DNA from: a virus
Direction: 5' to 3' (one strand)
Virus record (IMG/VR): IMGVR_UViG_3300047363_000004
Location: 1-30,068 of that record
DNA: 30,068 nucleotides
The position numbers and the translations under genes were made by a program. Under the pieces are notes generated by a model. It did no database searches. It saw only the letters and a program-made list of their open reading frames with translations, and was not told the DNA's origin. Below are positions 5,833 through 14,249 of the stretch, piece by piece (the stretch's first letter is position 1; the number at the start of each line of letters is the position of its first letter).

Positions 5833-6231
5833 TCAGCCTCTAATCTTTCCTAATGCCATCTTAATCGCCACGGTAGTAGGCAGAATCGTATAGTTCCAAG
5901 GCCAGAAGTCGTGGCCTAGCTCTTCCATGTCTTCACGCTCGACCCATGCTTTTGTCCAATTATCAATGTACATGTCGCCGTAGCGCAGTACAGCATGGCC
6001 TCCGCCGTTCTTAGTCTGACAGCCACATATCTCAGCTTGGAAGGTAAACAGCATCCACCAAAACTTGAGCCATGATCCTTGGCATACAACGTAATAAAGG
6101 ACGGAAAGCGAGTAGTCCTCGCAGTCGCCCCGGTACGCACCTTGCTCATTCGGCTTAATAACGAACCACACATCCCGACCTTTTGGGTCGTACTTGTAGT
6201 CGTATAAGCTGTTGAACTCAGTTAGGTTCAT
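5833..6231 (-). CDS. Transglutaminase-like cysteine protease family protein
   Basis: With the ATG at 6231, which is 7 nt after the upstream stop, the product is 132 residues. It shows a papain/transglutaminase-type triad in the correct order: C37 in RGDCEDYS, H79 in GGGHAVL and D90 in YIDNW. That spacing matches the bacterial transglutaminase-like cysteine proteinase family (BTLCP, peptidase C93). A hydrophobic aromatic stretch (LKFWWMLFTF) lies between Cys and His. It has no signal peptide. The position between structural and lysis genes suggests either a virion-associated enzyme that cuts peptide bonds in the cell wall or a maturation protease. The substrate is unknown. Confidence 0.75.
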   Translation of the reverse strand: MNLTEFNSLYDYKYDPKGRDVWFVIKPNEQGAYRGDCEDYSLSVLYYVVCQGSWLKFWWMLFTFQAEICGCQTKNGGGHAVLRYGDMYIDNWTKAWVEREDMEELGHDFWPWNYTILPTTVAIKMALGKIRG

Positions 6232-6238
6232 GCCAATC

Positions 6239-6544
6239 TTACGACGACAGATAGTCGATCCACTTACAAGCAAGTCGGACCTTGCAAGTACCCGAACCGA
6301 AGTCGCCTGTCTTCACGCCTACGCGATAGTTCTGACGCTCTGCCTCAAAGCCAAAGGTCTCGATGTCGGATGAGAATGTATCAACGTCGGTCCAGTTAGT
6401 GCCATCAACACCAGACTGCTTCTGTACTGTGACGACAGTGCCGCCAGCAATACCAGAGATAGACAAGTTAAAATAGCCCTGAGTCTTGATCTCATCGCTG
6501 AATGAGTTCTGAGCCGTAATGCTCTTAGTTACTACACCTGACAT
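6239..6544 (-). CDS. Small beta-rich virion-associated protein (putative)
   Basis: This 101-residue protein begins MSGVVTKSITAQNSFSDEI. It is built of short alternating strands with GYFNLSISGIAGGTVVTVQ, DGTNWTDVDTF and YRVGVKTGDFGSGTCKVRL. Small proteins with this 'ITAQN.FSD...F..SISG.W.GTV' layout often sit beside tail-fibre genes in environmental podoviruses, and probably form a beta-sandwich. A receptor-binding or decoration role is likely from fold and place, but I know of no tested function. It shares one base with the upstream gene. Confidence 0.65.
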   Translation of the reverse strand: MSGVVTKSITAQNSFSDEIKTQGYFNLSISGIAGGTVVTVQKQSGVDGTNWTDVDTFSSDIETFGFEAERQNYRVGVKTGDFGSGTCKVRLACKWIDYLSS

Positions 6545-6795
6545 TATTCAACCTCCTGTGCCGCGTATGCCGCTTTAGCTTCATCGCTAAATACAGCCGA
6601 TGCGATAGCCACAACCTCAGCATCTTCTCCAGACAAGTCTGCATCTGGTGTGAGTACATGACGATGGAATGTACGAGATACTTCTTCGCCATCGCGCATA
6701 ATCATTGTCGCAGTGCGAACCTGTACTACTGGATAACCAGCGGCAAGGTGCAACACCTCAATCTTGTCGTTCATTGTTTGTTCAGTAAGTGCCAT
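6544..6795 (-). CDS. Small protein of unknown function beside the tail spikes
   Basis: The start at 6795 is set by a near-perfect AGGAGG four bases upstream, giving 83 residues. An in-frame ATG 13 codons earlier lacks this support. The sequence MALTEQTMNDKIEVLHLAAGYPVVQVRTATMIMRDGEEVSRTFHRHVLTPD is followed by an acidic SGEDAEVVAIASAVF segment. Similar short proteins occur downstream of spike or fibre genes in other phages and have no assigned role. A chaperone or fibre-assembly part is one option from position only. Confidence 0.7.
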   Translation of the reverse strand: MALTEQTMNDKIEVLHLAAGYPVVQVRTATMIMRDGEEVSRTFHRHVLTPDADLSGEDAEVVAIASAVFSDEAKAAYAAQEVE

Positions 6796-6846
6796 GTGGC
6801 CTCCTATGTTTATCGCCCTATCGGGCCTGTCCACCCGCTAAGGGTA

Positions 6847-8106
6847 TTAAGTTTGAGTTCCTACTACAGTGCCGTCTGTGTCTGAAGTTGGTGCGCCATT
6901 TTTAATTCTAAGCCTGCCCGAAGCATCCACCCAAAAATGATAGCTCCCAAGCTGTAAAGGGCTAAAGTCCCACCCAGCTTCACCAATGTCCACCTGTTGA
7001 GATACATGCATTTTGCCATTAGATGTCACATGAAAGCGATCAAGGCCATCTGATTTTCTTTCGCCCTTTATAATGTAACTGGAATTTGTATCTCTACCGC
7101 TTTCAACTAAAATTCCAAAGCTATTGCCTGAGAGGGAATATTCATCGTCAATTCTTAGGACTGGATTATTCCCGCCAGCACCAAGTCGATTTAAAATTAA
7201 TGTTTGGCTGTCATTAGTTGGAGTGATAAGTTTATTTAGATCACTCAATAGCAAGGAGTTAGACAAGCCATTATCAGTTACCGTAGTGTACAAGGATCTG
7301 CTGTCAACCGTGTTGCGCTGAGTGTAAGTCCCAAAAACAATGTCGTCATTTACCCATGTGCCCTCTGTTCTGCAATTCCAAATCACATTGGAATGGCTTG
7401 AATATTCAGGAGCTAAATCTGAAGCATCTAAATAGAAAGCCTGATCGCCTTCACCTTCGCATGACATAGCAATGAATCTATTGTGGTTCATGCCGACATC
7501 TAAATAAACATTCGTATTCGTATCTGAGGTGGTAAACATTCTTCCACCAAGGAATACATTCTCGTTAAAGAATCCTGTTCCCGATTTAGAGCCCGTTATG
7601 TTGTAAAAGCCGCCAGTACCGCCTATGTTTATAAACGTATTGTAAGAAACTCGCATTTCATTTTGCGGCTTAAACCACCAGTTATATTTTGAATATCTAC
7701 TTTGGACGCTCTCCATAACAACGCCAGTTGCGTCATAAACTGCTAGTCCTATATTTTCTGTCGTGCCATCATAAGATGTTCTATCAATCGTTAGATTTTT
7801 GATAGAGCCAGAAAATCTAGAGCTAGATCCGACTTTGACAGCCTCCAAAACCGAGCTATCTGTTAAAGAAATAACAGTGGTTCCAACGTCAGAGCCAGCG
7901 CCCTCAATAATCTTTTTACCGTCAATCAATAAAGAAGAAGTTATCTTGTAGGTTCCAGCAGGGATATAGATTTTTAAAGCAGAGCTATTAAAAGCGCTGT
8001 GTAATGCCGAAGTGCTGTCTGCAACTCCGGTTGGATCTGCGCCAAAATCTAAGGCATTAGCAACAGACCCTTCAATCATACGGTTGTGTGTTTTTGTTAA
8101 TGCCAT
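6847..8106 (-). CDS. Pectate-lyase-like tail spike
   Basis: This 419-residue protein opens with a typical right-handed beta-helix entry (ALDFGADPTGVADSTSALHSAF, then KIYIPAGTYKITSSLLIDGKKIIEGAGS). Parallel beta-helix rungs follow to about residue 270. The C-terminal part ends with HFWVDASGRLRIKNGAPTSDTDG, a tail often seen in trimeric spikes. Such proteins bind or cleave surface polysaccharide. No N-terminal virion adaptor is present, so it should attach through another spike, probably the 733-residue fibre encoded upstream. Its base composition is clearly more AT-rich than the head genes, a sign of exchange. Catalytic residues cannot be picked out by eye. Confidence 0.8.
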   Translation of the reverse strand: MALTKTHNRMIEGSVANALDFGADPTGVADSTSALHSAFNSSALKIYIPAGTYKITSSLLIDGKKIIEGAGSDVGTTVISLTDSSVLEAVKVGSSSRFSGSIKNLTIDRTSYDGTTENIGLAVYDATGVVMESVQSRYSKYNWWFKPQNEMRVSYNTFINIGGTGGFYNITGSKSGTGFFNENVFLGGRMFTTSDTNTNVYLDVGMNHNRFIAMSCEGEGDQAFYLDASDLAPEYSSHSNVIWNCRTEGTWVNDDIVFGTYTQRNTVDSRSLYTTVTDNGLSNSLLLSDLNKLITPTNDSQTLILNRLGAGGNNPVLRIDDEYSLSGNSFGILVESGRDTNSSYIIKGERKSDGLDRFHVTSNGKMHVSQQVDIGEAGWDFSPLQLGSYHFWVDASGRLRIKNGAPTSDTDGTVVGTQT

Positions 8107-8113
8107 AATAACC

Positions 8114-9010
8114 TCATGTCATGTAAAAACCAGAAAATGAAATCTGATTATCTGAAGACGTGTTTCCCATATTGCTTGCTTGGAAAAAAGTAGATGCGCC
8201 GTTTGAAGATGATTTTTCTGTCAAATATATACGGGATGTTCCGGCTTGGAATCTTCCAGCGGTTGGGTAGTTTGTTCCAAATGCAAGGGCTTCACCTATC
8301 GTAACCGCTGATCTGGTACTTAATCCTGTGCCCGATCCTGTGGCAAACGGAAGCCCCTCAATAGTTAAACCGCCATCAACAGCGACTACTGCCGAGTTAG
8401 TAGTAATGTACCCAGAAACATGAACAACATTACCAATTTTTGTGTATGTTCCGCCTGTAAATGCATTATATGTAATGCTAGAAAATGAGCCTCCGGTGAT
8501 GCCAAAGGTCGGAGTCCAAGTACCCTCTTCATAGTCATCGAATAGTTCAGAGGTGCCAGTGCCAGAGGTAGCAGAGAAGTCGATGCCTGAGCCAGACGCA
8601 AGAATGATGCTGCCATCATGTCCATTAGTCATATCTAAATGACCAGCTTCAGTAAAACGAGCCGCTTCACTGTCATTAGTGAAGAATCGCATATAACCGC
8701 CAGAACCGCTGTGATTATATTGCAACCTTCCTTTAGCTGAACCGGTTGGTTTTCCAAAGAAAATTGCGCCCGCCTTATTTTCTGGAGTTGCAATAGTAAT
8801 TCCAGCATTATCGGCATTCTCAACCATCAATTCATTGGCACTGCTCGAAGGACCAACGCCGCTATCCGCTGTCTGAATAACAGTATTAGTCCCTAATGTG
8901 GTCGTGGCTGAAGTTGCATCAACAACACCACTTATAGTTAAGTCTGTAACCTCAACATCATTAAATGTTGGGTTGCGACCAAAGATGCCGCCTATATGTT
9001 TAATCGTCAC
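8114..9010 (-). CDS. Tail fibre/collar-like protein
   Basis: This 298-residue, Gly/Ser/Thr-rich protein starts MTIKHIGGIFGRNPTFNDVEVTDLTISG, a short entry domain. It has no charged coiled coil. A middle segment with GSGIDFSATSGTG and DDYEEGTWTPTF is a phrase found in many tail-fibre C-terminal domains of marine phages. The end is beta-rich. It lies between two beta-helix spikes in a single transcription block, so it is probably a third component of the adsorption apparatus. AT-rich codon use like its neighbours points to a shared transferred block. The receptor is unknown. Confidence 0.7.
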   Translation of the reverse strand: MTIKHIGGIFGRNPTFNDVEVTDLTISGVVDATSATTTLGTNTVIQTADSGVGPSSSANELMVENADNAGITIATPENKAGAIFFGKPTGSAKGRLQYNHSGSGGYMRFFTNDSEAARFTEAGHLDMTNGHDGSIILASGSGIDFSATSGTGTSELFDDYEEGTWTPTFGITGGSFSSITYNAFTGGTYTKIGNVVHVSGYITTNSAVVAVDGGLTIEGLPFATGSGTGLSTRSAVTIGEALAFGTNYPTAGRFQAGTSRIYLTEKSSSNGASTFFQASNMGNTSSDNQISFSGFYMT

Positions 9011-9021
9011 GCTATATCTCC

Positions 9022-11223
9022 TTACGGCTCAGTTGCCAAAATTTGTGCTGCACCAGTACCAAAACGAACCATCAATTGCGTTTTCCCGGCACCATTGTCT
9101 TTAAGGTAAAGTCGGGCTTGATTTGCCGCTGGATTTGCTGGGTCAGCCGAAACTTCTCCAAGAATACGAACAACAGCCGCACCGTTTTCTTCTTCAAATT
9201 GCATTCGGTTTGTGCCAGCAAATGCAAAAACATGATCTGCCGTTGAAGATGGGACGCCATAAATCCAGCTATCAGTTGACGCGCTTCTGATCTGATAATT
9301 GGCAGATGTTGTCCCGGCATTGTTAACCGATCTCAAACCAGAGGAATTTTTTAAAACAACATCACTATCAGTGGCACCTGTTTGCACATTATGCCCAACC
9401 AACATAAAGTTTTTTTCATCATTTCTAATTTGAATTAGCTTGGCAGTTGAGTTTGTTTCGCCAGCTGTATTGGCAGAAAATGTTGCTCCAATAGCTGTAA
9501 TTGCATCGCCAGAGGCGGCATTGATGCCAAAGCCAGTGGTTGTTTGAATTTTGCCGCCAATGATTGTGATACCTTGTCCAGCAGAATAAATCCCATCGCC
9601 AGCGGTCGGGCCAATGCCACAACCAATAATCGTTACGCCAAAATTTGATGATGTTATATGAATGCCATCATCACCAGCGCCTTCAGCGCCACATCCAGTG
9701 AATGAAATGGACTGATTATCTCTTGTTGCTCCATCCAAATAATACGTGTGACGTGTGGAAGAATCTGATCCACAATTTACAAGCGCACTATAAGACATCC
9801 CAGATATTGAATAATTGTCTTGGCCACATTCTTTTACAAAACAATTACTAAGAGTTACGGATGTCCCACCGCCAACAGCGCTTGGCTCTAATCGGATGCC
9901 ATCTCTTGTGCAATCTTCAATAACAACTTGCTCAATAGTCGATGTTTGAAGCCTAATTGCCCTAATACCATCTTGGAATCCTTTAATGCTAACTTGCTTA
10001 ATAAGAACTCCGGCAACAGTACCATCATCACTTACTATGCCATCACCGTTTCTTTCGAGATAAATACCAGCGCCACTTGTCCGTGATCCAGACGTATCTC
10101 GAATGGATATATTCTGAACAACTGTCTGGCTTGCACTCGCAATGTTGAATACATTAAAACCATCGGTTGCAACAATAAATAAAGAAGCGTGTTCAGACGT
10201 TGCAATTACACCGTCTTTATTCCAAGGGCCATAACCTTCGCCCTCAAAGATTATTGCTGGTGCGCCATACCAAGACGCAAGATCAATGGTTGAAGAAACA
10301 AGATATTTACCTGTAGGTACAAAAACCTTTCCGCCACTAGCGGCAACAACAGCATCAACAGCCGCCTGAATCGCCGCAGTATCATCAGTCACGCCATCGC
10401 CAACAGCACCAAAGTCCTTGACGCTAACGCTCTCTCGTAGCTTGGTCTGTACTGTGGTCTGTACTGCGCCAGTTCCGGCGGGTGTGTAAGTAACATTAGC
10501 GGCGTCAGTAGCAACAAGATCACTTACTTTGTAACTAACAACCTCAATACTTGCGTTAGTTGGTGGCGCTTCTGTAAATGTCAGAGCTGTGCCGCTTACG
10601 CTATAAGTGCCCTCTTCCTGATATACGCCGTCAATGTAGATGACGACAGCCGCCGCAGAGCCGGGGTCCGCCGCCAGAGTGAATACAGTTGTTGAGCCAT
10701 TACCTGTGAACTGTTGACGTACAATGATCGACGGGCTGAGTGCGCTTGATAGTGGCGACGTGCTTACCGCGCCAGTTGAATCAAAGGTCAAGAAGCTATC
10801 AGTACGATCAGCCGCCTCGGGTAGCTCCATCGAGATAGAGTCAGAGTCGGTAATAGGCTTGCGGATAGACTGAGAGAATGCACGGTTAGTCTGTTCGCCT
10901 GCTAACCAGAGATTATCGAAGTCGCTGTTAACCTCAGAGGCTAGGAAGTCACCAGAGTTTGTATAGTTCTGGGTTCGCGAGTAAGGCATATCCCGGTACA
11001 GGGTCAGAATGTCGCCTGTAGTCGCGCCAACGGTAAGGGTTACATTGCCACCACTATCATTGCCCACGTTCGACACAGTGTAGTCTGTGCCCTCTGAGAG
11101 GGTAGTACCGTTCTTTAGGACGACAACATCGTCCTTGTCTACGATCTCGAACGTATACGCAAAGACCGTCTGACCAGAAGTCGCGGTATATTGGTTACGG
11201 CTTGTATTGTCTGCTACTGTCAT
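9022..11223 (-). CDS. Tail fibre/spike with T7-gp17-like N-terminus and beta-helix body
   Basis: This is a 733-residue protein. Residues 1 to about 130 match the T7 tail-fibre N-terminal domain that docks on the podovirus tail (TATSGQTVFAYTFEI, GDILTLYRDMPYSRTQNY, FDNLWLAGEQTNRAFSQSIR). A second beta domain follows (FTGNGSTTVFTLAAD). A pectate-lyase-type beta-helix starts at VKDFGAVGDGVTDDTAAIQAAV (about 272) and runs for most of the rest. It should be the main adaptor and receptor-binding spike. The gene begins in a 4-nt overlap with the large ejection protein. GC content drops from the beta-helix start onward (below about 10400), which suggests the receptor-binding part was exchanged onto a resident adaptor. 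Confidence 0.85.
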   Translation of the reverse strand: MTVADNTSRNQYTATSGQTVFAYTFEIVDKDDVVVLKNGTTLSEGTDYTVSNVGNDSGGNVTLTVGATTGDILTLYRDMPYSRTQNYTNSGDFLASEVNSDFDNLWLAGEQTNRAFSQSIRKPITDSDSISMELPEAADRTDSFLTFDSTGAVSTSPLSSALSPSIIVRQQFTGNGSTTVFTLAADPGSAAAVVIYIDGVYQEEGTYSVSGTALTFTEAPPTNASIEVVSYKVSDLVATDAANVTYTPAGTGAVQTTVQTKLRESVSVKDFGAVGDGVTDDTAAIQAAVDAVVAASGGKVFVPTGKYLVSSTIDLASWYGAPAIIFEGEGYGPWNKDGVIATSEHASLFIVATDGFNVFNIASASQTVVQNISIRDTSGSRTSGAGIYLERNGDGIVSDDGTVAGVLIKQVSIKGFQDGIRAIRLQTSTIEQVVIEDCTRDGIRLEPSAVGGGTSVTLSNCFVKECGQDNYSISGMSYSALVNCGSDSSTRHTYYLDGATRDNQSISFTGCGAEGAGDDGIHITSSNFGVTIIGCGIGPTAGDGIYSAGQGITIIGGKIQTTTGFGINAASGDAITAIGATFSANTAGETNSTAKLIQIRNDEKNFMLVGHNVQTGATDSDVVLKNSSGLRSVNNAGTTSANYQIRSASTDSWIYGVPSSTADHVFAFAGTNRMQFEEENGAAVVRILGEVSADPANPAANQARLYLKDNGAGKTQLMVRFGTGAAQILATEP

Positions 11224-14200
11224 AAGTCTCCAACCTCTTCCTCTATTCTATCAAAGGCTTGACGAATAAACGTAAGATTTTGATAGGGGATTAGTCTCCG
11301 CAATGCGCGGGTGTCTGATTCGTTCCATCCGTCCTCTGCCAGACCAGCGTTAGCCACCCTTAGAGACGTATCCAAAAAGCTCCCGAATGTGGGGCCAAGT
11401 AAGTTTTCCGACATGCTACGTGAGGCAAAGCGAGCCGCCGGGATGTCTACACCCAACAATGGACGCATTCCAAAGTTATTGCTCGATAGCTTCTCAAGCG
11501 TATTGTTGATCTCCATGATGCCGCCAAGCGCACCCGATCTATCAATGCCCTCAATCACTAACTCAACAGGGTCTTCCGCAATATCGCGCTTCGCATCCCA
11601 TTGCTTGAACGAGTAGGACATCATGCCCAAGCTAGTCAGCATCAATACGCCAGCCAGAGCATTGTGATCTTGATTCTGTAGCGCCGCTATAGTCATACGC
11701 TGAGTCGATGCAAACATGAACGAGCGGAACTGAAAGATCGTCTTGCCCAGCTCAGTAGACATAAACAAGGGCTTTTCTTGGCCGGGGACTACGATCACGC
11801 GGTCAGACTCTTTACGAATCGCCGCGCCCCAAAGTCTTTCAAGTTCGGGTGAATCCCAGTTGCGAGCATTCGACAGCCATACGCCATCAACCTTAGTCGC
11901 GTGTTTCTTTAGCTCTGCCGCCATTGCCTGAGCGTTACCGGCATCAATACCCAAGCGAGCCAGACGCTTATCGACCTGACCTTTCAGCAGTCCATCAATA
12001 ACACTGTTCTGCATGGTTACCGCGTGAAGCTGTTTTACTCCAGTCGTCCAGTAATCCATGAGGTTTACACGACCAAAGTTGTCAGTGGCGTACTGGATGC
12101 CACGCTCAAACGCAGTGTTAGGCTGTGTGTAATCAGCTACATCCGAAATAATCTGCGAGCGACCGCCCATCAACGCATCAACGCCAACGCCATACCGCTT
12201 GGCCTCTGCCGATGACACTTTGAACGAATTGATATTCCTAGCGAGCGGCAACAAGCCCTTTGAGAAAGTCTTGCCAATGCCTTCAGCCATGAAGATACGA
12301 GCCACATCGGGAACAGATGACGCAACAACGCCACCCATAAACCGCATATAGTTGAGGTTTCGAGATACACGACCAGCGCGAACCCATACGTTATCAGGAT
12401 CGGGTTGGGCATAGACGCCACGCATACGATCACGCATCGCCACGATATCGCGTATATCTGCGTCGGCTTGCTTCTTCAGCTTGATTCGCTCTTTCTCAGT
12501 CTTGGCTACACGTTGCGCTTCTGTGTACCAATCCAATATCTCTTTCTTCTGGATGGTCAGATCGAGATCGCCAAACTCTCGCACGATCTCCATATCCGTT
12601 GCCGTGTTGCGTAGGTAGTAACGGCCCAAGTCCTCGATGTCGTTATCCAAGAACTCCTCAACCATGTTGTCTGGGATCTGGAATGTTCGAGACTTGAGCG
12701 GCCCACGCAGTCCAACAGTGCCATTCAGATTGTTGTTCGCAGAGCCTTCGCCAATCTTCCAGTCGTAGGGAAGCCGACCATCTGGAGTGCCTTGAATACG
12801 CTGTGCGATCTGCTCCGCAATGCGCTGGTAATCCTCATCGGTTAAGTCTTTGGCCTCTTTACGCTCTGCCCGGTCGATGATTTCTTGGAGTCGTGTACGT
12901 TCTGCGCCAGTAGCTTCAGCAATATCAGCCTCGGCCTTTGTCGCTTGATCGCGCAAACGAACATCCTCATCGCGCAACCACTTCGCAGTAGTGTCGATAA
13001 ACTTGGGAAGATTCGCTGATACCTTGCCTTTGTTCCAGCGTCGGTTCAGATAGCCGACAGCAGTGCCAACGCTTACGTCTTCGGGTAGCAAGCCAAGCTC
13101 AACCAAGTCATCCTTGATTGGGTTATATAGTTCTGTGCGCCAGCTATTCGCAGACTGTAGAGCCTCGGGTATTGCAGACTCTTCATTCCGCATGGCCCTT
13201 GCCACTTCCTCGTTGAACTGCCGACGACGCAGACGACCGCCGTTAGATCGGTATTGCTTATAAATATCTAAGTGGTTTTGGAGTGCCGTCGCATACTTGC
13301 CGTCGTGTATCTTGGCGCGTGACTCAACAGACGTAACGATATCGCCATCCATCTTAACTGGATTCTCAGCAAGTAGATTGGAAACTATCCGAGTGAATGG
13401 GTTGTCACTGGTGATCGTGCGAGATAGTGGGTCAAAGCCAAGGGCCTTAACCAATCCCTTCGCAAACTTGCCGCTTACTTCAACATCTGCAACACGCTGT
13501 GCCGCACCTGCGCTCTTCTCTTCTGGAGTCGCCCGATACTCAGGGGACAACACGCTGTCATCGCCAGCTTTTACTTTTGGCTCAACATTCATTGAGTCCT
13601 CAAGAGTCCTGATAGCAGACGCATCAAGGGAGTTAGCTAGAGCCTTACCGCCTGCGCCCAGTACACCGCCTAGAAGAGCCGCCGCGCCTAAGTTGATCGC
13701 AGACTCGCCATAGGTACGTGTTAGCTGTGATTGGTGCAGAGCGGCCTCTGTGACTGCTGTGGAGGCTGTTGCAACACTGCCCGTGACGACTGCCGCATCA
13801 AGAATGGAGTTACCCGCCTTGTATGTCTTGGCAACCGCACCGCCAATCGGTATCAGGTTAATAGGATCGGCAATACCAACAACACCAAGGCCAACAAGAA
13901 ACGACATAGCGCCGCCCTTCTGAATAGTCTCTCGATCTGTTGTCTCTTTGGCATACTGTTTGCGTACTGCCTCAATCTCATCGACCGTATCTGCTAGTGC
14001 CGCATGAGATACAAACTTTTTGTCTAGCTTCTCGCCTTCCGATAAGTAGTCGTAAGGGTTGAATGACTGATCATCCACGCCATCGGGTAGGCCAGACTCT
14101 TGATTAACGAATGAGCCGATTGTGTTTTCTTGACGCCATAACGCGCTTGCGATCTCGATTACCGACGGATCTTCATCCTCGGGCGCTTCCGCAAGGTTCG

Positions 14201-14249
14201 TCAGCTTATTAAGCAGTATGCGGTCATCTTGAGCTTCAACAAAAGGCAT
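11220..14249 (-). CDS. Large internal virion (ejection) protein, T7 gp16-like position
   Basis: This 1009-residue, mostly helical protein has hydrophobic, Gly/Ala-rich segments near residues 115-140 and 185-205 (AINLGAAALLGGVLGAGGKALA). These could insert into the host membrane during DNA ejection. A long charged helical region with DRAERKEAKDLTDEDYQRIAEQIAQ follows. It is the third of three consecutive internal-protein genes directly before the fibre gene, the same order as T7 gp14-gp15-gp16-gp17. T7 gp16 carries an N-terminal lytic transglycosylase. I see no such motif here, and the protein is shorter than T7 gp16 (about 1318 residues). The assignment is by order, size and composition. Confidence 0.7.
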   Translation of the reverse strand: MPFVEAQDDRILLNKLTNLAEAPEDEDPSVIEIASALWRQENTIGSFVNQESGLPDGVDDQSFNPYDYLSEGEKLDKKFVSHAALADTVDEIEAVRKQYAKETTDRETIQKGGAMSFLVGLGVVGIADPINLIPIGGAVAKTYKAGNSILDAAVVTGSVATASTAVTEAALHQSQLTRTYGESAINLGAAALLGGVLGAGGKALANSLDASAIRTLEDSMNVEPKVKAGDDSVLSPEYRATPEEKSAGAAQRVADVEVSGKFAKGLVKALGFDPLSRTITSDNPFTRIVSNLLAENPVKMDGDIVTSVESRAKIHDGKYATALQNHLDIYKQYRSNGGRLRRRQFNEEVARAMRNEESAIPEALQSANSWRTELYNPIKDDLVELGLLPEDVSVGTAVGYLNRRWNKGKVSANLPKFIDTTAKWLRDEDVRLRDQATKAEADIAEATGAERTRLQEIIDRAERKEAKDLTDEDYQRIAEQIAQRIQGTPDGRLPYDWKIGEGSANNNLNGTVGLRGPLKSRTFQIPDNMVEEFLDNDIEDLGRYYLRNTATDMEIVREFGDLDLTIQKKEILDWYTEAQRVAKTEKERIKLKKQADADIRDIVAMRDRMRGVYAQPDPDNVWVRAGRVSRNLNYMRFMGGVVASSVPDVARIFMAEGIGKTFSKGLLPLARNINSFKVSSAEAKRYGVGVDALMGGRSQIISDVADYTQPNTAFERGIQYATDNFGRVNLMDYWTTGVKQLHAVTMQNSVIDGLLKGQVDKRLARLGIDAGNAQAMAAELKKHATKVDGVWLSNARNWDSPELERLWGAAIRKESDRVIVVPGQEKPLFMSTELGKTIFQFRSFMFASTQRMTIAALQNQDHNALAGVLMLTSLGMMSYSFKQWDAKRDIAEDPVELVIEGIDRSGALGGIMEINNTLEKLSSNNFGMRPLLGVDIPAARFASRSMSENLLGPTFGSFLDTSLRVANAGLAEDGWNESDTRALRRLIPYQNLTFIRQAFDRIEEEVGDL

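Noticed and set aside
6847-11223. Diversity-generating retroelement acting on the spikes
   Set aside because: No reverse transcriptase gene and no template-variable repeat pair were seen near the spike genes.
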